This document shows positions 16,101-25,057 of a DNA stretch of 64,000 bases, in pieces; the stretch's first letter is position 1; every line of letters starts with the position of its first letter. Source of the stretch: Lacticaseibacillus porcinae (GTDB lineage: Bacteria; Bacillota; Bacilli; Lactobacillales; Lactobacillaceae); NCBI RefSeq assembly GCF_003946305.1, contig NZ_RHNS01000001.1, positions 62,001-126,000 on the forward strand, read 5' to 3'. A model generated the notes under the pieces. It searched no databases. It was not told where the DNA came from and worked only from the letters and a program-made list of their open reading frames with translations. The translations under genes and the position numbers were made by a program.

Positions 16101-17939
16101 CTACTTCCCTTTGGTGTCATCTTCATTCATACGTAAAATTGACATAAAGGCTTCTTGTGGCACTTCGACGGACCCAACAGATTTCATCCGTTTCTTACCC
16201 GCTTTTTGTTTCTCAAGTAATTTACGTTTCCGGGTGATATCCCCGCCGTAACACTTGGCTAACACGTTCTTGCGGTATGCTTTAACCGTGGAACGCGCAA
16301 TGATCTTGTTGCCAATAGCGGCTTGGATCGGCACTTCAAATTGTTGCCGCGGAATGGTTTGCTTCAAACTGGCAACGATCGCCTTGCCGCGTTCAAAGGC
16401 AAAGTCTTTATGGACGATCGTTGACAACGCATCGACAGGATCGCCATTCAACAAGATATCCATTTTGACCAAGTCAGAGGCGCGGTAGCCAGTGATTTCA
16501 TAATCTAAGCTGGCGTAGCCTTTGGTCGAAGACTTCAAGTCATCAAAGAAATCGTAAATGATTTCCGATAATGGCAAGTTGTAAATCACGTTGACGCGGT
16601 ATTTATCCAAATAATCCATCGTCACGAATTCACCACGCTTGCGTTGCGCGATTTCCATCACTGGGCCCACATAATCATTTGGCACCATGATTGAGGCTTT
16701 GACATAAGGTTCACGAATTTCTTTGATTTCAGAGGCATCAGGCAATTCTGATGGGTTGTCGATGGTGATTTGAGTGCCGTCAGTTTGATCAACTTGATAA
16801 TCCACACTAGGTGCCGTCATAATCAAATCTAAGTTGAATTCACGCTCTAAGCGTTCTTGCACCACATCCATGTGCAGCAACCCTAAGAAGCCAACGCGGA
16901 AACCAAAACCTAACGCCTGTGACGCTTCAGGTTCAAATTCCAATGAAGCATCATTTAACTGCAACTTCTCCAAGGCTTCGCGCAAGTCGACAAACTTCGC
17001 GTTATCTACTGGGAAGACCCCTGAGTACACCATTGGCGTGATTTGACGGAAGCCATCTAACGCTTTTTCTGCTGGGTTATCAGCTAGCGTCACGGTATCG
17101 CCGACGCGAGTATCTTGAATCGTTTTGATCGAAGCAGTGATATAACCCACATCCCCGACCATCAAGAAGTCACGAGCGACGGCTTTTGGTGACATCACCC
17201 CAACTTCAGTGACTTCAAATTGTTTGCCGTTAGACATTAATTCAATTTTATCGCCAGGCTTCACGATGCCTTGCTTGACTCGCACCGCTAACACAACACC
17301 GCGATATGAATCATACACGGAATCAAAGATCAATGCTTCTAGTGGTGCATCAATATCCCCGCTTGGTGCTGGAATGTCTGACACAATGCGTTCCAACACT
17401 TCTGGGATCCCTAAGCCAGTTTTCGCAGAAGTCAACACGGCTTCAGAAGCATCCAAACCGATCATTTCTTCGATTTCTTCTTTGACCACTTCAGGTTGGG
17501 CACTTGGCAAGTCGACTTTGTTGATGATCGGCACGATTTCCAAATCATCGTCCAACGCTAAATAAACGTTCGCCAACGTCTGCGCTTCAACACCTTGGGC
17601 CGCATCAACTAACAACAATGCCCCTTCACACGCTGCCAAAGAGCGCGACACTTCATAAGAAAAGTCCACGTGCCCTGGTGTGTCGATCAAGTGAAAAATA
17701 TACGTTTCACCATCATTGGCCTTGTAGTGTAATTCGACGGCGTTGAGTTTGATGGTGATCCCACGTTCGCGTTCCAGCGCCATGTCATCCAAGACCTGGG
17801 CTTGCATGTCGCGTTTGGCGATGGTATCAGTCAATTCCAAGATCCGATCCGCCAGCGTTGATTTCCCGTGGTCGATATGCGCCACGATCGAAAAGTTGCG
17901 GATGTGTTTTTGGCGATCGAGTAAGGCTTCTTTATCCAT
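16101..17939 (-). CDS. lepA: Elongation factor 4 (LepA)
   Basis: Ribosome-bound translational GTPase of 612 residues that helps rescue or back-translocate stalled ribosomes. The G domain is complete: [13 protein letters not shown] (P loop), DTPGHVDF and NKVDLPSA. The LepA-specific C-terminal domain is shown by GVLDEFKV-type motifs and the [20 protein letters not shown] segment. The ATG at 17939 follows AGAGAG. It has its own extended -10 promoter. In many lactobacilli lepA directly follows dnaJ; here trpEG and an RNA candidate lie in between on the other strand. Confidence 0.97.
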   Translation of the reverse strand: MDKEALLDRQKHIRNFSIVAHIDHGKSTLADRILELTDTIAKRDMQAQVLDDMALERERGITIKLNAVELHYKANDGETYIFHLIDTPGHVDFSYEVSRSLAACEGALLLVDAAQGVEAQTLANVYLALDDDLEIVPIINKVDLPSAQPEVVKEEIEEMIGLDASEAVLTSAKTGLGIPEVLERIVSDIPAPSGDIDAPLEALIFDSVYDSYRGVVLAVRVKQGIVKPGDKIELMSNGKQFEVTEVGVMSPKAVARDFLMVGDVGYITASIKTIQDTRVGDTVTLADNPAEKALDGFRQITPMVYSGVFPVDNAKFVDLREALEKLQLNDASLEFEPEASQALGFGFRVGFLGLLHMDVVQERLEREFNLDLIMTAPSVDYQVDQTDGTQITIDNPSELPDASEIKEIREPYVKASIMVPNDYVGPVMEIAQRKRGEFVTMDYLDKYRVNVIYNLPLSEIIYDFFDDLKSSTKGYASLDYEITGYRASDLVKMDILLNGDPVDALSTIVHKDFAFERGKAIVASLKQTIPRQQFEVPIQAAIGNKIIARSTVKAYRKNVLAKCYGGDITRKRKLLEKQKAGKKRMKSVGSVEVPQEAFMSILRMNEDDTKGK

Positions 17940-18032
17940 TGTTCGCTCTCTTTCAATACTTCTTTCTTACAGTATACCAAAGTTTCATGGCAGGCGCGTT
18001 TTTACCCAAGGGGATTTTTTTCACAAAAAGGC

Positions 18033-18061
18033 TTGCTCTCATCATGTTTTGGGAGTACAGT
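18033..18061 (+). promoter_or_regulatory. trpE: Promoter of the trp T-box transcript
   Basis: TTGCTC at 18033-18038 and TACAGT at 18056-18061 are 17 bases apart. Transcription would start near 18068 and run through the T-box. Confidence 0.65.
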
Positions 18062-18084
18062 CAGCGTAAATTAATCGTTCGCTC

Positions 18085-18340
18085 ATAAACCGTTGAGACG
18101 GAGAATGGGTCAAGCCGCGCGCACAGAGAGTCGTTATTGTTGAGAATACGACCGTGGCACTTGATCAAATGGACCGTCGAGGGGACTTCGGAACGCCTAG
18201 CTAGTATGAAGTCACGTGGAGGAATACGTCAGTTTCCGGGAGGTTGTTGGACCTTCGCAAAGTGCGCACAATTTGTGCGAATCCAGGTGGTACCGCGGAT
18301 CTCAGTCCGTCCTTGACAGTCGTTTAGGGCGGACTTTTTG
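18085..18340 (+). promoter_or_regulatory. T-box leader with a UGG (Trp) specifier
   Basis: The invariant T-box element AGGTGGTACCGCG lies at 18285-18297. A Rho-independent terminator follows (9-bp stem 18304-18312 with 18327-18335, then T run). Stem I can be drawn from GACGG pairing with CCGTC (near 18174-18178) and GGTCAAG pairing with CTTGATC (near 18160-18166). The internal loop between them has AGAATG on one side and AAATGGA on the other, which places UGG (18170-18172) as the specifier codon. Uncharged tRNA-Trp would therefore allow readthrough into trpE. The specifier was read by hand-folding. Confidence 0.88.
18304..18339 (+). terminator. T-box terminator (attenuator)
   Basis: A 9-bp stem with one G-U pair and a 14-base loop is followed by TTTTT. 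The left arm competes with T-box antiterminator pairing. Confidence 0.88.
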
Positions 18341-18364
18341 GATCTCAAAACTTGGAGGAAAAAC

Positions 18365-18394
18365 ATGTTAAAACGATGGCAACGCGGGTGTTGA
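18365..18394 (+). CDS. Nine-residue leader peptide MLKRWQRGC
   Basis: An ATG at 18365 has a perfect GGAGG six bases upstream and opens nine codons ending in TGA. It includes one tryptophan codon. It lies between the T-box terminator and the trpE ribosome site, so it is translated only when the T-box reads through. It could tune trpE translation by ribosome stalling, but this is inference; a single Trp codon is weak evidence, and the strong ribosome site is the main argument. Confidence 0.5.
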   Translation: MLKRWQRGC

Positions 18395-18425
18395 CAGTCA
18401 CTGAAACATTTTTGGAGGACACCCG

Positions 18426-19862
18426 ATGAAATACACTGATTTAACCCAATATCAAAATGAATTCCCTGCAGTACCGGTTGTGATTCAGTATCGCCAACCT
18501 GACTTTGATAGCTTGGCGGTGCTCAATCGCCTAAACGCTGATGACCATCGCGCTGTGTTATTACGCTCCGCTGATGAAGGCACCACGTTGATCGCCGCTG
18601 AAACCACTGCTGAATATGATTACCGCAATGGCGAACTCACCACGACTAGCGATGGCAAAGCTGAAACGACGACTGAGCCTCTGGGGCCAGTGATCGATCA
18701 ATTGTTACGCGATCAACGCACCCCTCACCTTGAAGGGTTGCCAGTTTTTACTGGTGGGATCGCCGGCTACTTCGCCTATGAGTATGCCCAGTACGCAAAG
18801 AACCACTTAGATTTACAAGCAGAAGATGATCACGAGCTGCCAGATGCCCAATTATTTGTGGTCCCAACGGTGATTGCTTACGAACGCGACAAGCAAACAG
18901 TCACCATCAGCCACATTGTCCCTACCGCGGATCTCACCCAGGCAACCTTTGACGCGACGATCACCAAGCTGTCAGCGTTGCGAGACCAAATCACTTATGG
19001 GGCGGCGACTTATCGCCCAACGCCTTTCAAGTTCACCACACCGTTGCACATGAACTTTGATGAAAATACTTTTGAAGCGCGGGTGCGCCAAGCCCAAAAG
19101 CATATCGTCGCTGGCGACATTTTTCAATTGATCATGGCCAATCAACAACGGGCCACGATCACTGGCGATTTACGAAGCCAAACGGCCAGTTTATTTGCTA
19201 AAAACCCGACGCCTTATCAGTTTTATTTTCAAGCTGGCGACTATGAAGCCCTTGGCGCGTCTCCTGAAACGCTGATCCGCCGCCGCCAAGACACGTTATT
19301 CACCTACCCGTTAGCAGGCACTCGCCGCCGTGGTCGCACGCCTGAAGAAGATGCTGCGCTTGCAGATGAATTGCAACACTCAGAAAAAGAACTCTCTGAA
19401 CATAATATGTTGATCGACCTTGGTCGCAACGATTTAGGGGCGGTCAGTCAATTTGGTACCGTCGCAGTCACTCGCACCCGGGCGTTGTTGAAATTTGCTA
19501 ATGTCATGCATCTCGGGTCGGTGGTTGAAGCCAAAGCGAAACCAACCACCACTAGCATGCAAATCATCGACTCACTGCTTCCTGCTGGGACGTTATCAGG
19601 GGCGCCTAAGCAAAGTGCCATGAGTATCATCGATGAACTTGAACCGCAAAAACGCGGACTTTACGGAGGTGCGTTGGGGTATTTTGATTATAACGGGGAT
19701 CTGGATTTTGCCATTGGGATTCGCCTGTGCTTCCGCAAAGGCGATACGATTTTCATGCAATCAGGGGCTGGGATCGTTGCCGACTCAGATCCGCGGTTAG
19801 AATACAAAGAATTCAACAACAAGATCTCTGGGGTCAAAGAGGCATTGGAGGCGCGCGCATGA
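18426..19862 (+). CDS. trpE: Anthranilate synthase component I
   Basis: Chorismate-binding enzyme of 478 residues that with TrpG makes anthranilate, the first step to tryptophan. The C-terminal half has the chorismate motifs: LLPAGTLSGAPKQSAMSIID, the RGLYGGALGYFDY segment and FAIGIRLCF. The N-terminal half keeps an LLRSADEG element where TrpE proteins have the LLES tryptophan-feedback motif. PabB is the main alternative; the tRNA-Trp T-box upstream favours TrpE. GGAGG precedes the ATG. It overlaps trpG by four bases (ATGA). Confidence 0.88.
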   Translation: MKYTDLTQYQNEFPAVPVVIQYRQPDFDSLAVLNRLNADDHRAVLLRSADEGTTLIAAETTAEYDYRNGELTTTSDGKAETTTEPLGPVIDQLLRDQRTPHLEGLPVFTGGIAGYFAYEYAQYAKNHLDLQAEDDHELPDAQLFVVPTVIAYERDKQTVTISHIVPTADLTQATFDATITKLSALRDQITYGAATYRPTPFKFTTPLHMNFDENTFEARVRQAQKHIVAGDIFQLIMANQQRATITGDLRSQTASLFAKNPTPYQFYFQAGDYEALGASPETLIRRRQDTLFTYPLAGTRRRGRTPEEDAALADELQHSEKELSEHNMLIDLGRNDLGAVSQFGTVAVTRTRALLKFANVMHLGSVVEAKAKPTTTSMQIIDSLLPAGTLSGAPKQSAMSIIDELEPQKRGLYGGALGYFDYNGDLDFAIGIRLCFRKGDTIFMQSGAGIVADSDPRLEYKEFNNKISGVKEALEARA

Positions 19863-20434
19863 TTTATTTGATCGACAATTACGACAGCTTCACTTACAAC
19901 TTGTATCAACTGATGGGCACGCTCACCGATCAACCGATCACCGTCGTTCATAACGACGATCTCACCGCTGAAGAATTGCTCGCAAAACACCCTACTGGTG
20001 TCGTCTTCTCTCCAGGGCCAGGCCGGCCAGAAAATGCTGGCAACATGCCTGGCATGATCAAAGCGTTGATCGGCAAAGTCCCGATCTTCGGCGTGTGCCT
20101 TGGCGAACAGGCTATCGATCAAGCATTTGGCGGTCAAGTGGTTGCGGCGAAACATTTGATGCATGGCAAACCATCGACGATCACCGTGCAAGGCCATAGC
20201 GACTTGTTCAAAGATTGCCCCACGGAATTCACCGGGGCCCGCTACCATTCGTTAGTCGTTGATCACGCACCTGATGAATTAGCGTTAACTGCCATCGCTG
20301 ACGATGGCAGTATCATGGCAATCGAAAATGATGCCAAAAAGGTTTATGGGGTACAATTCCATCCTGAATCGATCATGACTGATCCTGAAGTTGGCAAACA
20401 GATTTTGGTTAATTTCTTAGCCCAATGTCGGTAA
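19859..20434 (+). CDS. trpG: Anthranilate synthase component II (glutamine amidotransferase)
   Basis: Class I glutamine amidotransferase of 191 residues that feeds ammonia to TrpE. It starts MIYLIDNYDSFTYNL. The nucleophile is C80 in GVCLGEQAI, and the VQFHPESIM segment near residue 168 supplies the His-Glu pair. Related PabA proteins serve folate synthesis and may share the subunit. The start overlaps the stop of trpE, so the two subunits are coupled. No trpDCFBA genes follow; the message ends here. Confidence 0.88.
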   Translation: MIYLIDNYDSFTYNLYQLMGTLTDQPITVVHNDDLTAEELLAKHPTGVVFSPGPGRPENAGNMPGMIKALIGKVPIFGVCLGEQAIDQAFGGQVVAAKHLMHGKPSTITVQGHSDLFKDCPTEFTGARYHSLVVDHAPDELALTAIADDGSIMAIENDAKKVYGVQFHPESIMTDPEVGKQILVNFLAQCR

Positions 20435-20441
20435 CTCATTC

Positions 20442-20470
20442 AACCTTACTCTCACTCAAGGAAGGTTTTT
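20442..20470 (+). terminator. Probable terminator of trpEG
   Basis: AACCTT at 20442-20447 pairs with AAGGTT at 20462-20467, followed by a run of T. The 6-bp stem with a 14-base loop is weak. Confidence 0.45.
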
Positions 20471-20495
20471 TCTTTGTCACAATCTTGCAGGCACG

Positions 20496-20872
20496 AAAAC
20501 CACGGCCCAGCAATTTCAATACTGGCCCGTGGCTCCAAACTTATCTCATTTGTTCCTTTGGCGCGCAGTAAACACGCCTTAGGGTGGTGCGGTATTATAT
20601 CGAGGATTTCGTTCCCCGCCGGATCAGTCAGGCAGAATCGCCAGCTGCGCGAACTTGGATGGCTACCAAATATTATCCAAGCCTGTGGGCGGACTCCCAC
20701 ATGTTGCTCACTTACCCTGTGTTACCGTAGCTCGATTCGCGGTTTCGTCATGCGCACTCTGGGTAGTAGGACTTTGACTGCTGTCACCAACAGCCAAGGC
20801 GAGCGTACCAATGAAGGTCAAAGACTGCAAGCCAAGCTCGAGTCTCAACTACTTCGATCTTCCCGGAATTCA
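20496..20872 (-). ncRNA. Candidate structured RNA of about 375 nt
   Basis: No credible protein gene lies between trpG and dnaJ. On the minus strand a promoter at 20879-20907 leads into DNA with several stable local helices: 20772-20778 with 20817-20823, 20684-20689 with 20696-20701, and 20654-20660 with 20675-20681. It ends at a GC-rich hairpin (20500-20532, one internal mismatch) followed by TTTT. I compared it from memory with RNase P RNA, tmRNA, 6S and SRP RNA and found no match. The class is unknown and the ends are estimates. Confidence 0.5.
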
Positions 20873-20878
20873 TCCCGA

Positions 20879-20907
20879 ATTCTACGCCGCGTGAAGTCAA
20901 ATTGCAA
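20879..20907 (-). promoter_or_regulatory. Promoter of the candidate RNA at 20.5-20.9 kb
   Basis: On the minus strand TTGCAA (20902-20907) and TAGAAT (20879-20884) are exactly 17 bases apart. Confidence 0.6.
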
Positions 20908-20943
20908 GCGTTTTAATTGTAAATGTTTTGTATCGTGACAATA

Positions 20944-20981
20944 GGTAGGCTTGTGATATTAATTACTTATTATGGCCTACC
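20944..20981. repeat. Inverted repeat GGTAGGC ... GCCTACC
   Basis: Seven-base arms at 20944-20950 and 20975-20981 enclose an A+T-rich 24-base loop, upstream of the candidate RNA promoter. Role unknown. Confidence 0.4.
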
Positions 20982-20998
20982 ATGATTATTGGTATAGC

Positions 20999-21012
20999 CG
21001 GATAATTATCCG
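20999..21012. promoter_or_regulatory. Perfect 14-bp palindrome CGGATAATTATCCG
   Basis: The palindrome has no loop, so it is more like a protein site than an RNA hairpin. It lies between the RNA candidate and the dnaJ terminator. No binding protein is proposed. Confidence 0.35.
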
Positions 21013-21034
21013 CCAAAACAAAAATTTTATCCAT

Positions 21035-21067
21035 AAAAAAACGACTACCTGCTCACACAGATAGTCG
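21035..21067 (-). terminator. Terminator of the dnaK operon
   Basis: On the minus strand CGACTA (21062-21067 with 21042-21047) and an inner CTG/CAG helix form a hairpin followed by seven T residues just after dnaJ. Confidence 0.82.
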
Positions 21068-21074
21068 CCTCCAG

Positions 21075-22226
21075 CTACTTGCCTTTAAACGCGTCTTTCA
21101 CGCGATCAAACAAGCTACCTTCTCGAGGGGTGACGTCATCGCCGCTAGCTGCAGCAAATGCCATCAAGGCCTCTTTTTGTTTACTGTTTAAATTCTTTGG
21201 GGTTTGGACATTAACGGTGACGATTTGATCCCCCATGCCGCTGCCTTGAAGCCGTGGCGCACCTTTGCCACGCAACCGGAACTTGCTTTGGGTTTGGGTG
21301 CCAGCCGGGATCTTCAATTCAACTTGGCCATGGACGGTGTCCACTTTGATGGCATCCCCTAACGCAGCTTGCGCAAAGGAAATCGGGATCTTTAAGTAGA
21401 TCGTCGCACCATCACGTTCAAACTTGTCACTTGGCGCCACGCGGAAGACAATGTAGAGATCCCCATAAGGGCCACCATTCGTCCCAGCTTCACCAGCTTC
21501 ACGCAAGCGCATTTGTTGCCCATCTTCAACACCAGCAGGTACTTTGACGTCGATGGTGTGACGTTCGTTCTTATGACCAGTGCCGTGGCAATCCACACAC
21601 TTGTCTTTGATTTCTTTACCAGTCCCGCGGCAAACGTCGCAGACTTCTTGGCTCATCATCGCACCAAGTGGCGTGTTGCGTTGTACTTGAATGTAGCCTG
21701 ACCCATGACACTTGTGACAAGTGACCGGACTAGTACCAGGTTTGGCGCCAGAGCCACCACAAGTGTGACACAAAGCTTGACGATCATAAGAGATCTTGGT
21801 GTCTTTACCAAACACTGCTTCTTCAAACTTCAAGTCCATGCGGTATTGCAAGTCCGCCCCTTGGCGTGGCGAGTTAGCGCGTTGTTGTTGACCGCCGCCA
21901 CCAAAGAATTGACTGAAAATATCTTCAAAGCCAGTACCTTGGCCACCGAAGCCTTGACCGCCAAAGCCGCTAAAGCCTTGGCCACCGCCACCAAATCCAC
22001 CTTGTGGACCGTCAGCAGAGCCATATTGATCAAACGCCGCCCGCTTTTGCGGATCAGACAAAACTTGATACGCTTCGTTGATCTCTTTGAATTTTTCTTC
22101 AGCCCCAGGTTCATGGTTGATATCTGGGTGATATTTCTTAGAAAGTTGCCGGAAGGCCTTCTTGATGGTCGCATCGTCGGCATCGCGACTAACGCCTAAG
22201 ACATCATAGTAATCTTTTTGAGCCAT
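21075..22226 (-). CDS. dnaJ: Chaperone DnaJ
   Basis: Hsp40 co-chaperone of 383 residues that delivers substrates to DnaK and stimulates its ATPase. The J domain carries HPD at residues 33-35, a long Gly/Phe-rich linker follows, then four CxxCxGxG zinc repeats ([32 protein letters not shown]) and the substrate-binding C-terminal domains. AGGAGG precedes the ATG. It is the last gene of hrcA-grpE-dnaK-dnaJ, but a strong hairpin terminator separates it from dnaK, so its level may be set separately. Confidence 0.98.
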   Translation of the reverse strand: MAQKDYYDVLGVSRDADDATIKKAFRQLSKKYHPDINHEPGAEEKFKEINEAYQVLSDPQKRAAFDQYGSADGPQGGFGGGGQGFSGFGGQGFGGQGTGFEDIFSQFFGGGGQQQRANSPRQGADLQYRMDLKFEEAVFGKDTKISYDRQALCHTCGGSGAKPGTSPVTCHKCHGSGYIQVQRNTPLGAMMSQEVCDVCRGTGKEIKDKCVDCHGTGHKNERHTIDVKVPAGVEDGQQMRLREAGEAGTNGGPYGDLYIVFRVAPSDKFERDGATIYLKIPISFAQAALGDAIKVDTVHGQVELKIPAGTQTQSKFRLRGKGAPRLQGSGMGDQIVTVNVQTPKNLNSKQKEALMAFAAASGDDVTPREGSLFDRVKDAFKGK

Positions 22227-22309
22227 TATTGCCTCCTAAACTCTGCACCAAAAGCTAATCCAGAATAACACATTTCGTCGACTTCGACTAGCCTCTGGAT
22301 TCAAACAAA

Positions 22310-22340
22310 AAGCCAAAGCCAGCTGGCTTTGGCTTCGTCG
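22310..22340 (-). terminator. Intercistronic terminator between dnaK and dnaJ
   Basis: A perfect 26-base palindrome (22310-22335) is followed on the minus strand by TTTTTG. It should stop part of the dnaK message before dnaJ. Confidence 0.82.
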
Positions 22341-22382
22341 AGTTTCACGCCAACATCAGTGAGAAACTCTGTCATGCAGAGA

Positions 22383-24242
22383 CTACTTCTTGTCGTTGAC
22401 GTCTTTGTATTCGCCATCGATGGTGTCGTCATCATCAGACTTCTTGTCAGCACCGGCTGCATCAGCAGACCCTTGGGCATCACTAGCTTGTTGGGCTTGT
22501 TGTTCCTTTTGAGCTTGTTCATACAACTTGACCGTCAAGTCTTGAACGATCTTGTTCAAATCGTCGCGCTTGGCTTTCATGTCTTCGATGTTGTTTTCTT
22601 GTTGAGCCTTCTTCAAGGCTTCCTTAGCATCTTCAGCCTTCTTGATCTCGTCGTCAGAAACCTTACCCTTCAAGTCTTTCAAAGTCTTTTCGGTTTGGAA
22701 TAAGAGTTGGTCGACATCGTTCTTTAAGTCCACTTCTTCTTTGCGGGCTTTGTCGGCTTCTTCGTTTTCCTTAGCTTCTTTCATCATGCGATCGATTTCG
22801 TCATCGGATAAACCACTAGAACTCTTGATGGTGATATCTTGTGACTTGCCAGTGCCCATATCCTTAGCGGAAACTTGGACGATCCCGTTTTTATCGATGT
22901 CGAACTTGACTTCGATTTGTGGCACGCCACGAGGGGCAGCTGGAATGTCTGTGAGTTGGAAGCGACCCAACGTTTTGTTGTCAGCAGCCATTGGACGTTC
23001 GCCTTGTAAGACATGAATGTCAACGGCAGGTTGGTTGTCAGCAGCGGTTGAGAAGACTTGGGACTTGGAAGTTGGAATCGTGGTGTTACGATCGATCAAC
23101 TTGGTGAACACACCACCCATGGTTTCAATACCAAGAGACAATGGGGTCACATCAAGTAACACAACGTCTTTCACATCACCGGAGATCACGCCACCTTGAA
23201 TAGCAGCCCCTAAGGCAACGGCTTCATCAGGGTTGATGGAGTGGTCTGGTTCTTTGCCAGTCCAAGACTTAACGGCTTCTTGAACGGCAGGGATCCGAGT
23301 AGAACCACCATTTAAAATGACTTTGTCCAAGTCGTTGGCAGTTAAACCAGCATCCTTTAACGCATTATCAACTGGGATCTTAGTCTTTTCAACTAAGTCT
23401 TCAGTCATTTGATCGAACTTGGCCTTAGTCAAAGTCCGTTCCAAATGCAGTGGGCCGTTGGCGCCAGCTGAGATAAATGGTAAGGAGATTTGCGTGGAGG
23501 AAACGCCAGACAAGTCTTTCTTCGCCTTTTCAGCAGCATCCTTTAACCGTTGCATGGCCATCTTGTCTTTGGACAAGTCGATGTTGTTGTCAGCTTTAAA
23601 TTCTGCGACTAACCAGTCGATGATCTTGTTATCAAAGTCATCGCCACCAAGCTTGGTATCACCGTTAGTGGACAACACTTCGAAGACGCCATCGCCTAAT
23701 TGAAGAATGGAGACATCAAAAGTCCCACCACCAAGGTCATAAACTAAGACTTTTTCATCAGCGTCGCCTTTATCCAAGCCGTATGCCAACGCAGAAGCAG
23801 TTGGTTCGTTGACGATCCGAGAAACGTTTAAGCCAGCGATTTTACCAGCATCTTTAGTGGCTTGACGTTGGGAGTCGTTGAAGTATGCAGGTACCGTGAT
23901 AACGGCATCAGTGACATCTTCGCCTAAATAATCTTGGGCAAAGCCTTTGATGTATTGTAAGATCTGTGCAGAAATTTCTTGAGGGGTATAGTCTTTGTCA
24001 CCGACTTTGACCGTGTAACCGGCTTCGCCCATGTGACGCTTGATGGACACGATGGTATCTGGGTTAGTGATAGCTTGGCGCTTAGCCACTTCACCAACTT
24101 GGATCTCGCCGTCTTTAAAAGCGACGACTGAAGGCGTGGTACGGTTGCCTTCTGGGTTTGTGATGATCTTTGGTTGGCCACCTTCAAGCACCGCAACTGC
24201 GGAGTTGGTGGTCCCTAAGTCGATCCCAATAACTTTACTCAT
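22383..24242 (-). CDS. dnaK: Chaperone DnaK (Hsp70)
   Basis: ATP-dependent Hsp70 chaperone of 619 residues. The ATPase domain begins [17 protein letters not shown], has [16 protein letters not shown] near residue 170, and lacks the 24-residue loop of Gram-negative DnaK, as usual in Firmicutes. The substrate domain begins after [11 protein letters not shown] near residue 365, and the tail is acidic ([20 protein letters not shown]). The ATG follows AAGGTAGAAC. It is preceded by an unusually structured 240-base gap after grpE and is controlled by HrcA through the CIRCE sites at the operon promoter. Confidence 0.98.
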   Translation of the reverse strand: MSKVIGIDLGTTNSAVAVLEGGQPKIITNPEGNRTTPSVVAFKDGEIQVGEVAKRQAITNPDTIVSIKRHMGEAGYTVKVGDKDYTPQEISAQILQYIKGFAQDYLGEDVTDAVITVPAYFNDSQRQATKDAGKIAGLNVSRIVNEPTASALAYGLDKGDADEKVLVYDLGGGTFDVSILQLGDGVFEVLSTNGDTKLGGDDFDNKIIDWLVAEFKADNNIDLSKDKMAMQRLKDAAEKAKKDLSGVSSTQISLPFISAGANGPLHLERTLTKAKFDQMTEDLVEKTKIPVDNALKDAGLTANDLDKVILNGGSTRIPAVQEAVKSWTGKEPDHSINPDEAVALGAAIQGGVISGDVKDVVLLDVTPLSLGIETMGGVFTKLIDRNTTIPTSKSQVFSTAADNQPAVDIHVLQGERPMAADNKTLGRFQLTDIPAAPRGVPQIEVKFDIDKNGIVQVSAKDMGTGKSQDITIKSSSGLSDDEIDRMMKEAKENEEADKARKEEVDLKNDVDQLLFQTEKTLKDLKGKVSDDEIKKAEDAKEALKKAQQENNIEDMKAKRDDLNKIVQDLTVKLYEQAQKEQQAQQASDAQGSADAAGADKKSDDDDTIDGEYKDVNDKK

Positions 24243-24302
24243 TGTTCTACCTTCTTTTAAAATTGATTAACAAATTTACCAGAGCTTTTGGAAACGATCT
24301 TG

Positions 24303-24378
24303 GCAGATCGGGTAGCCTAGCTCAGCGGTTTGACCCGCACTTTGGGTCGAACCGCCGAGCGTAGCTAGCCGTGTCTGC
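24303..24378 (-). promoter_or_regulatory. Large mRNA hairpin A between grpE and dnaK
   Basis: Arms at 24320-24336 and 24344-24360 pair over 17 positions with one mismatch and one G-U on the minus strand. They are extended by outer pairing of 24311-24316 with 24364-24370 and 24303-24307 with 24374-24378. There is no T run, so it is not a simple terminator. It may stabilise or direct processing of the dnaK message. Confidence 0.65.
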
Positions 24379-24419
24379 GTTGTTTTCAAAAACTCAACGA
24401 CTGATACCGTAAAAGCTTT

Positions 24420-24479
24420 GGTTCCCAGCCAAGCACAAGCAAGCACGACCAGGTGCAAACTTGTGCTTGACTGAGAACC
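24420..24479 (-). promoter_or_regulatory. Large mRNA hairpin B between grpE and dnaK
   Basis: Arms at 24420-24439 and 24460-24479 form a 20-bp helix on the minus-strand RNA, with two G-U pairs. On the plus strand those two positions would be C-A mismatches. The structure is therefore maintained for the operon message. The loop is 20 bases. It lies directly after the grpE stop codon. Confidence 0.7.
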
Positions 24480-24485
24480 CCTGCC

Positions 24486-25043
24486 TTAGTTGGCGACAAC
24501 CACCATCGCAGGACGCAACACACGATCTTTCATCTTGTAGCCTTTTTGTAAGACTTGCACGATGGTGTCTTTTGGATGATCGTCATCTGCAGGCACGGTT
24601 TGCACGGCTTGATGCATCGTCGGATCAAACTTGCCAACTGCCGGTACGGCTTCGACTTTGTTGTCTTTCAATGCAGCTTCAAGATGGGTGTAAACCATTT
24701 CGACGCCTTTTTTCAAAGGATCAGCGTCATCAGTGGATGAAGCCAAAGCCCGTTCCAAGTTGTCGAGCACTGGCAACACTGCCGTGGCGAGCTTTTGGCC
24801 GTCGTATTGTAACAGTGATGCCCGTTCTTTATTGAAACGGTTGTTCATGTTGCTGATTTCAGCTGCAGCGCGCAAGTACTTGTCTTCGAAGTCATCGCGT
24901 TCTTTTTGCAACGCGTCGATGTCTACATCTGACGTTTTAACTTGGTCATCGAGGTCGGCTTTCATTTCCGCTTCGATTTCTTCTTTTAATGAAGGTTCAG
25001 GTTGCTTTTGATCCTTCTTTTTTGCTTCAGGTTGGTCTGCCAT
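24486..25043 (-). CDS. grpE: Nucleotide exchange factor GrpE
   Basis: Homodimeric DnaK partner of 185 residues that releases ADP. It has the long N-terminal charged coiled coil (residues 15-95, DALQKERDDFEDKYLRAAAE) and the C-terminal beta domain, including FDPTMHQAVQTVPADDDHP and VLQKGYKMKDRVLRPAMV. AGGAGG precedes the ATG. It lies 14 bases after hrcA, in the HrcA-controlled operon. Confidence 0.97.
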   Translation of the reverse strand: MADQPEAKKKDQKQPEPSLKEEIEAEMKADLDDQVKTSDVDIDALQKERDDFEDKYLRAAAEISNMNNRFNKERASLLQYDGQKLATAVLPVLDNLERALASSTDDADPLKKGVEMVYTHLEAALKDNKVEAVPAVGKFDPTMHQAVQTVPADDDHPKDTIVQVLQKGYKMKDRVLRPAMVVVAN

Positions 25044-25057
25044 AAGCGGCCTCCTTC

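Noticed and set aside
18426-20434. pabB-pabA (folate) instead of trpE-trpG
   Set aside because: The sequences allow either, but the T-box specifier reads UGG and favours tryptophan. Kept as the stated alternative.
20496-20872. RNase P RNA, tmRNA or 6S RNA
   Set aside because: The GAGGAAAGTC core of RNase P RNA and the ALAA-type tag and tRNA-like ends of tmRNA are missing, and the length is too great for 6S.
20474-20938. 155-codon open frame across the trpG-dnaJ gap
   Set aside because: It has no ribosome site, an odd Ser/Arg/Cys-rich composition and runs through a promoter and a terminator of the other strand. A structured RNA explains the stretch better.
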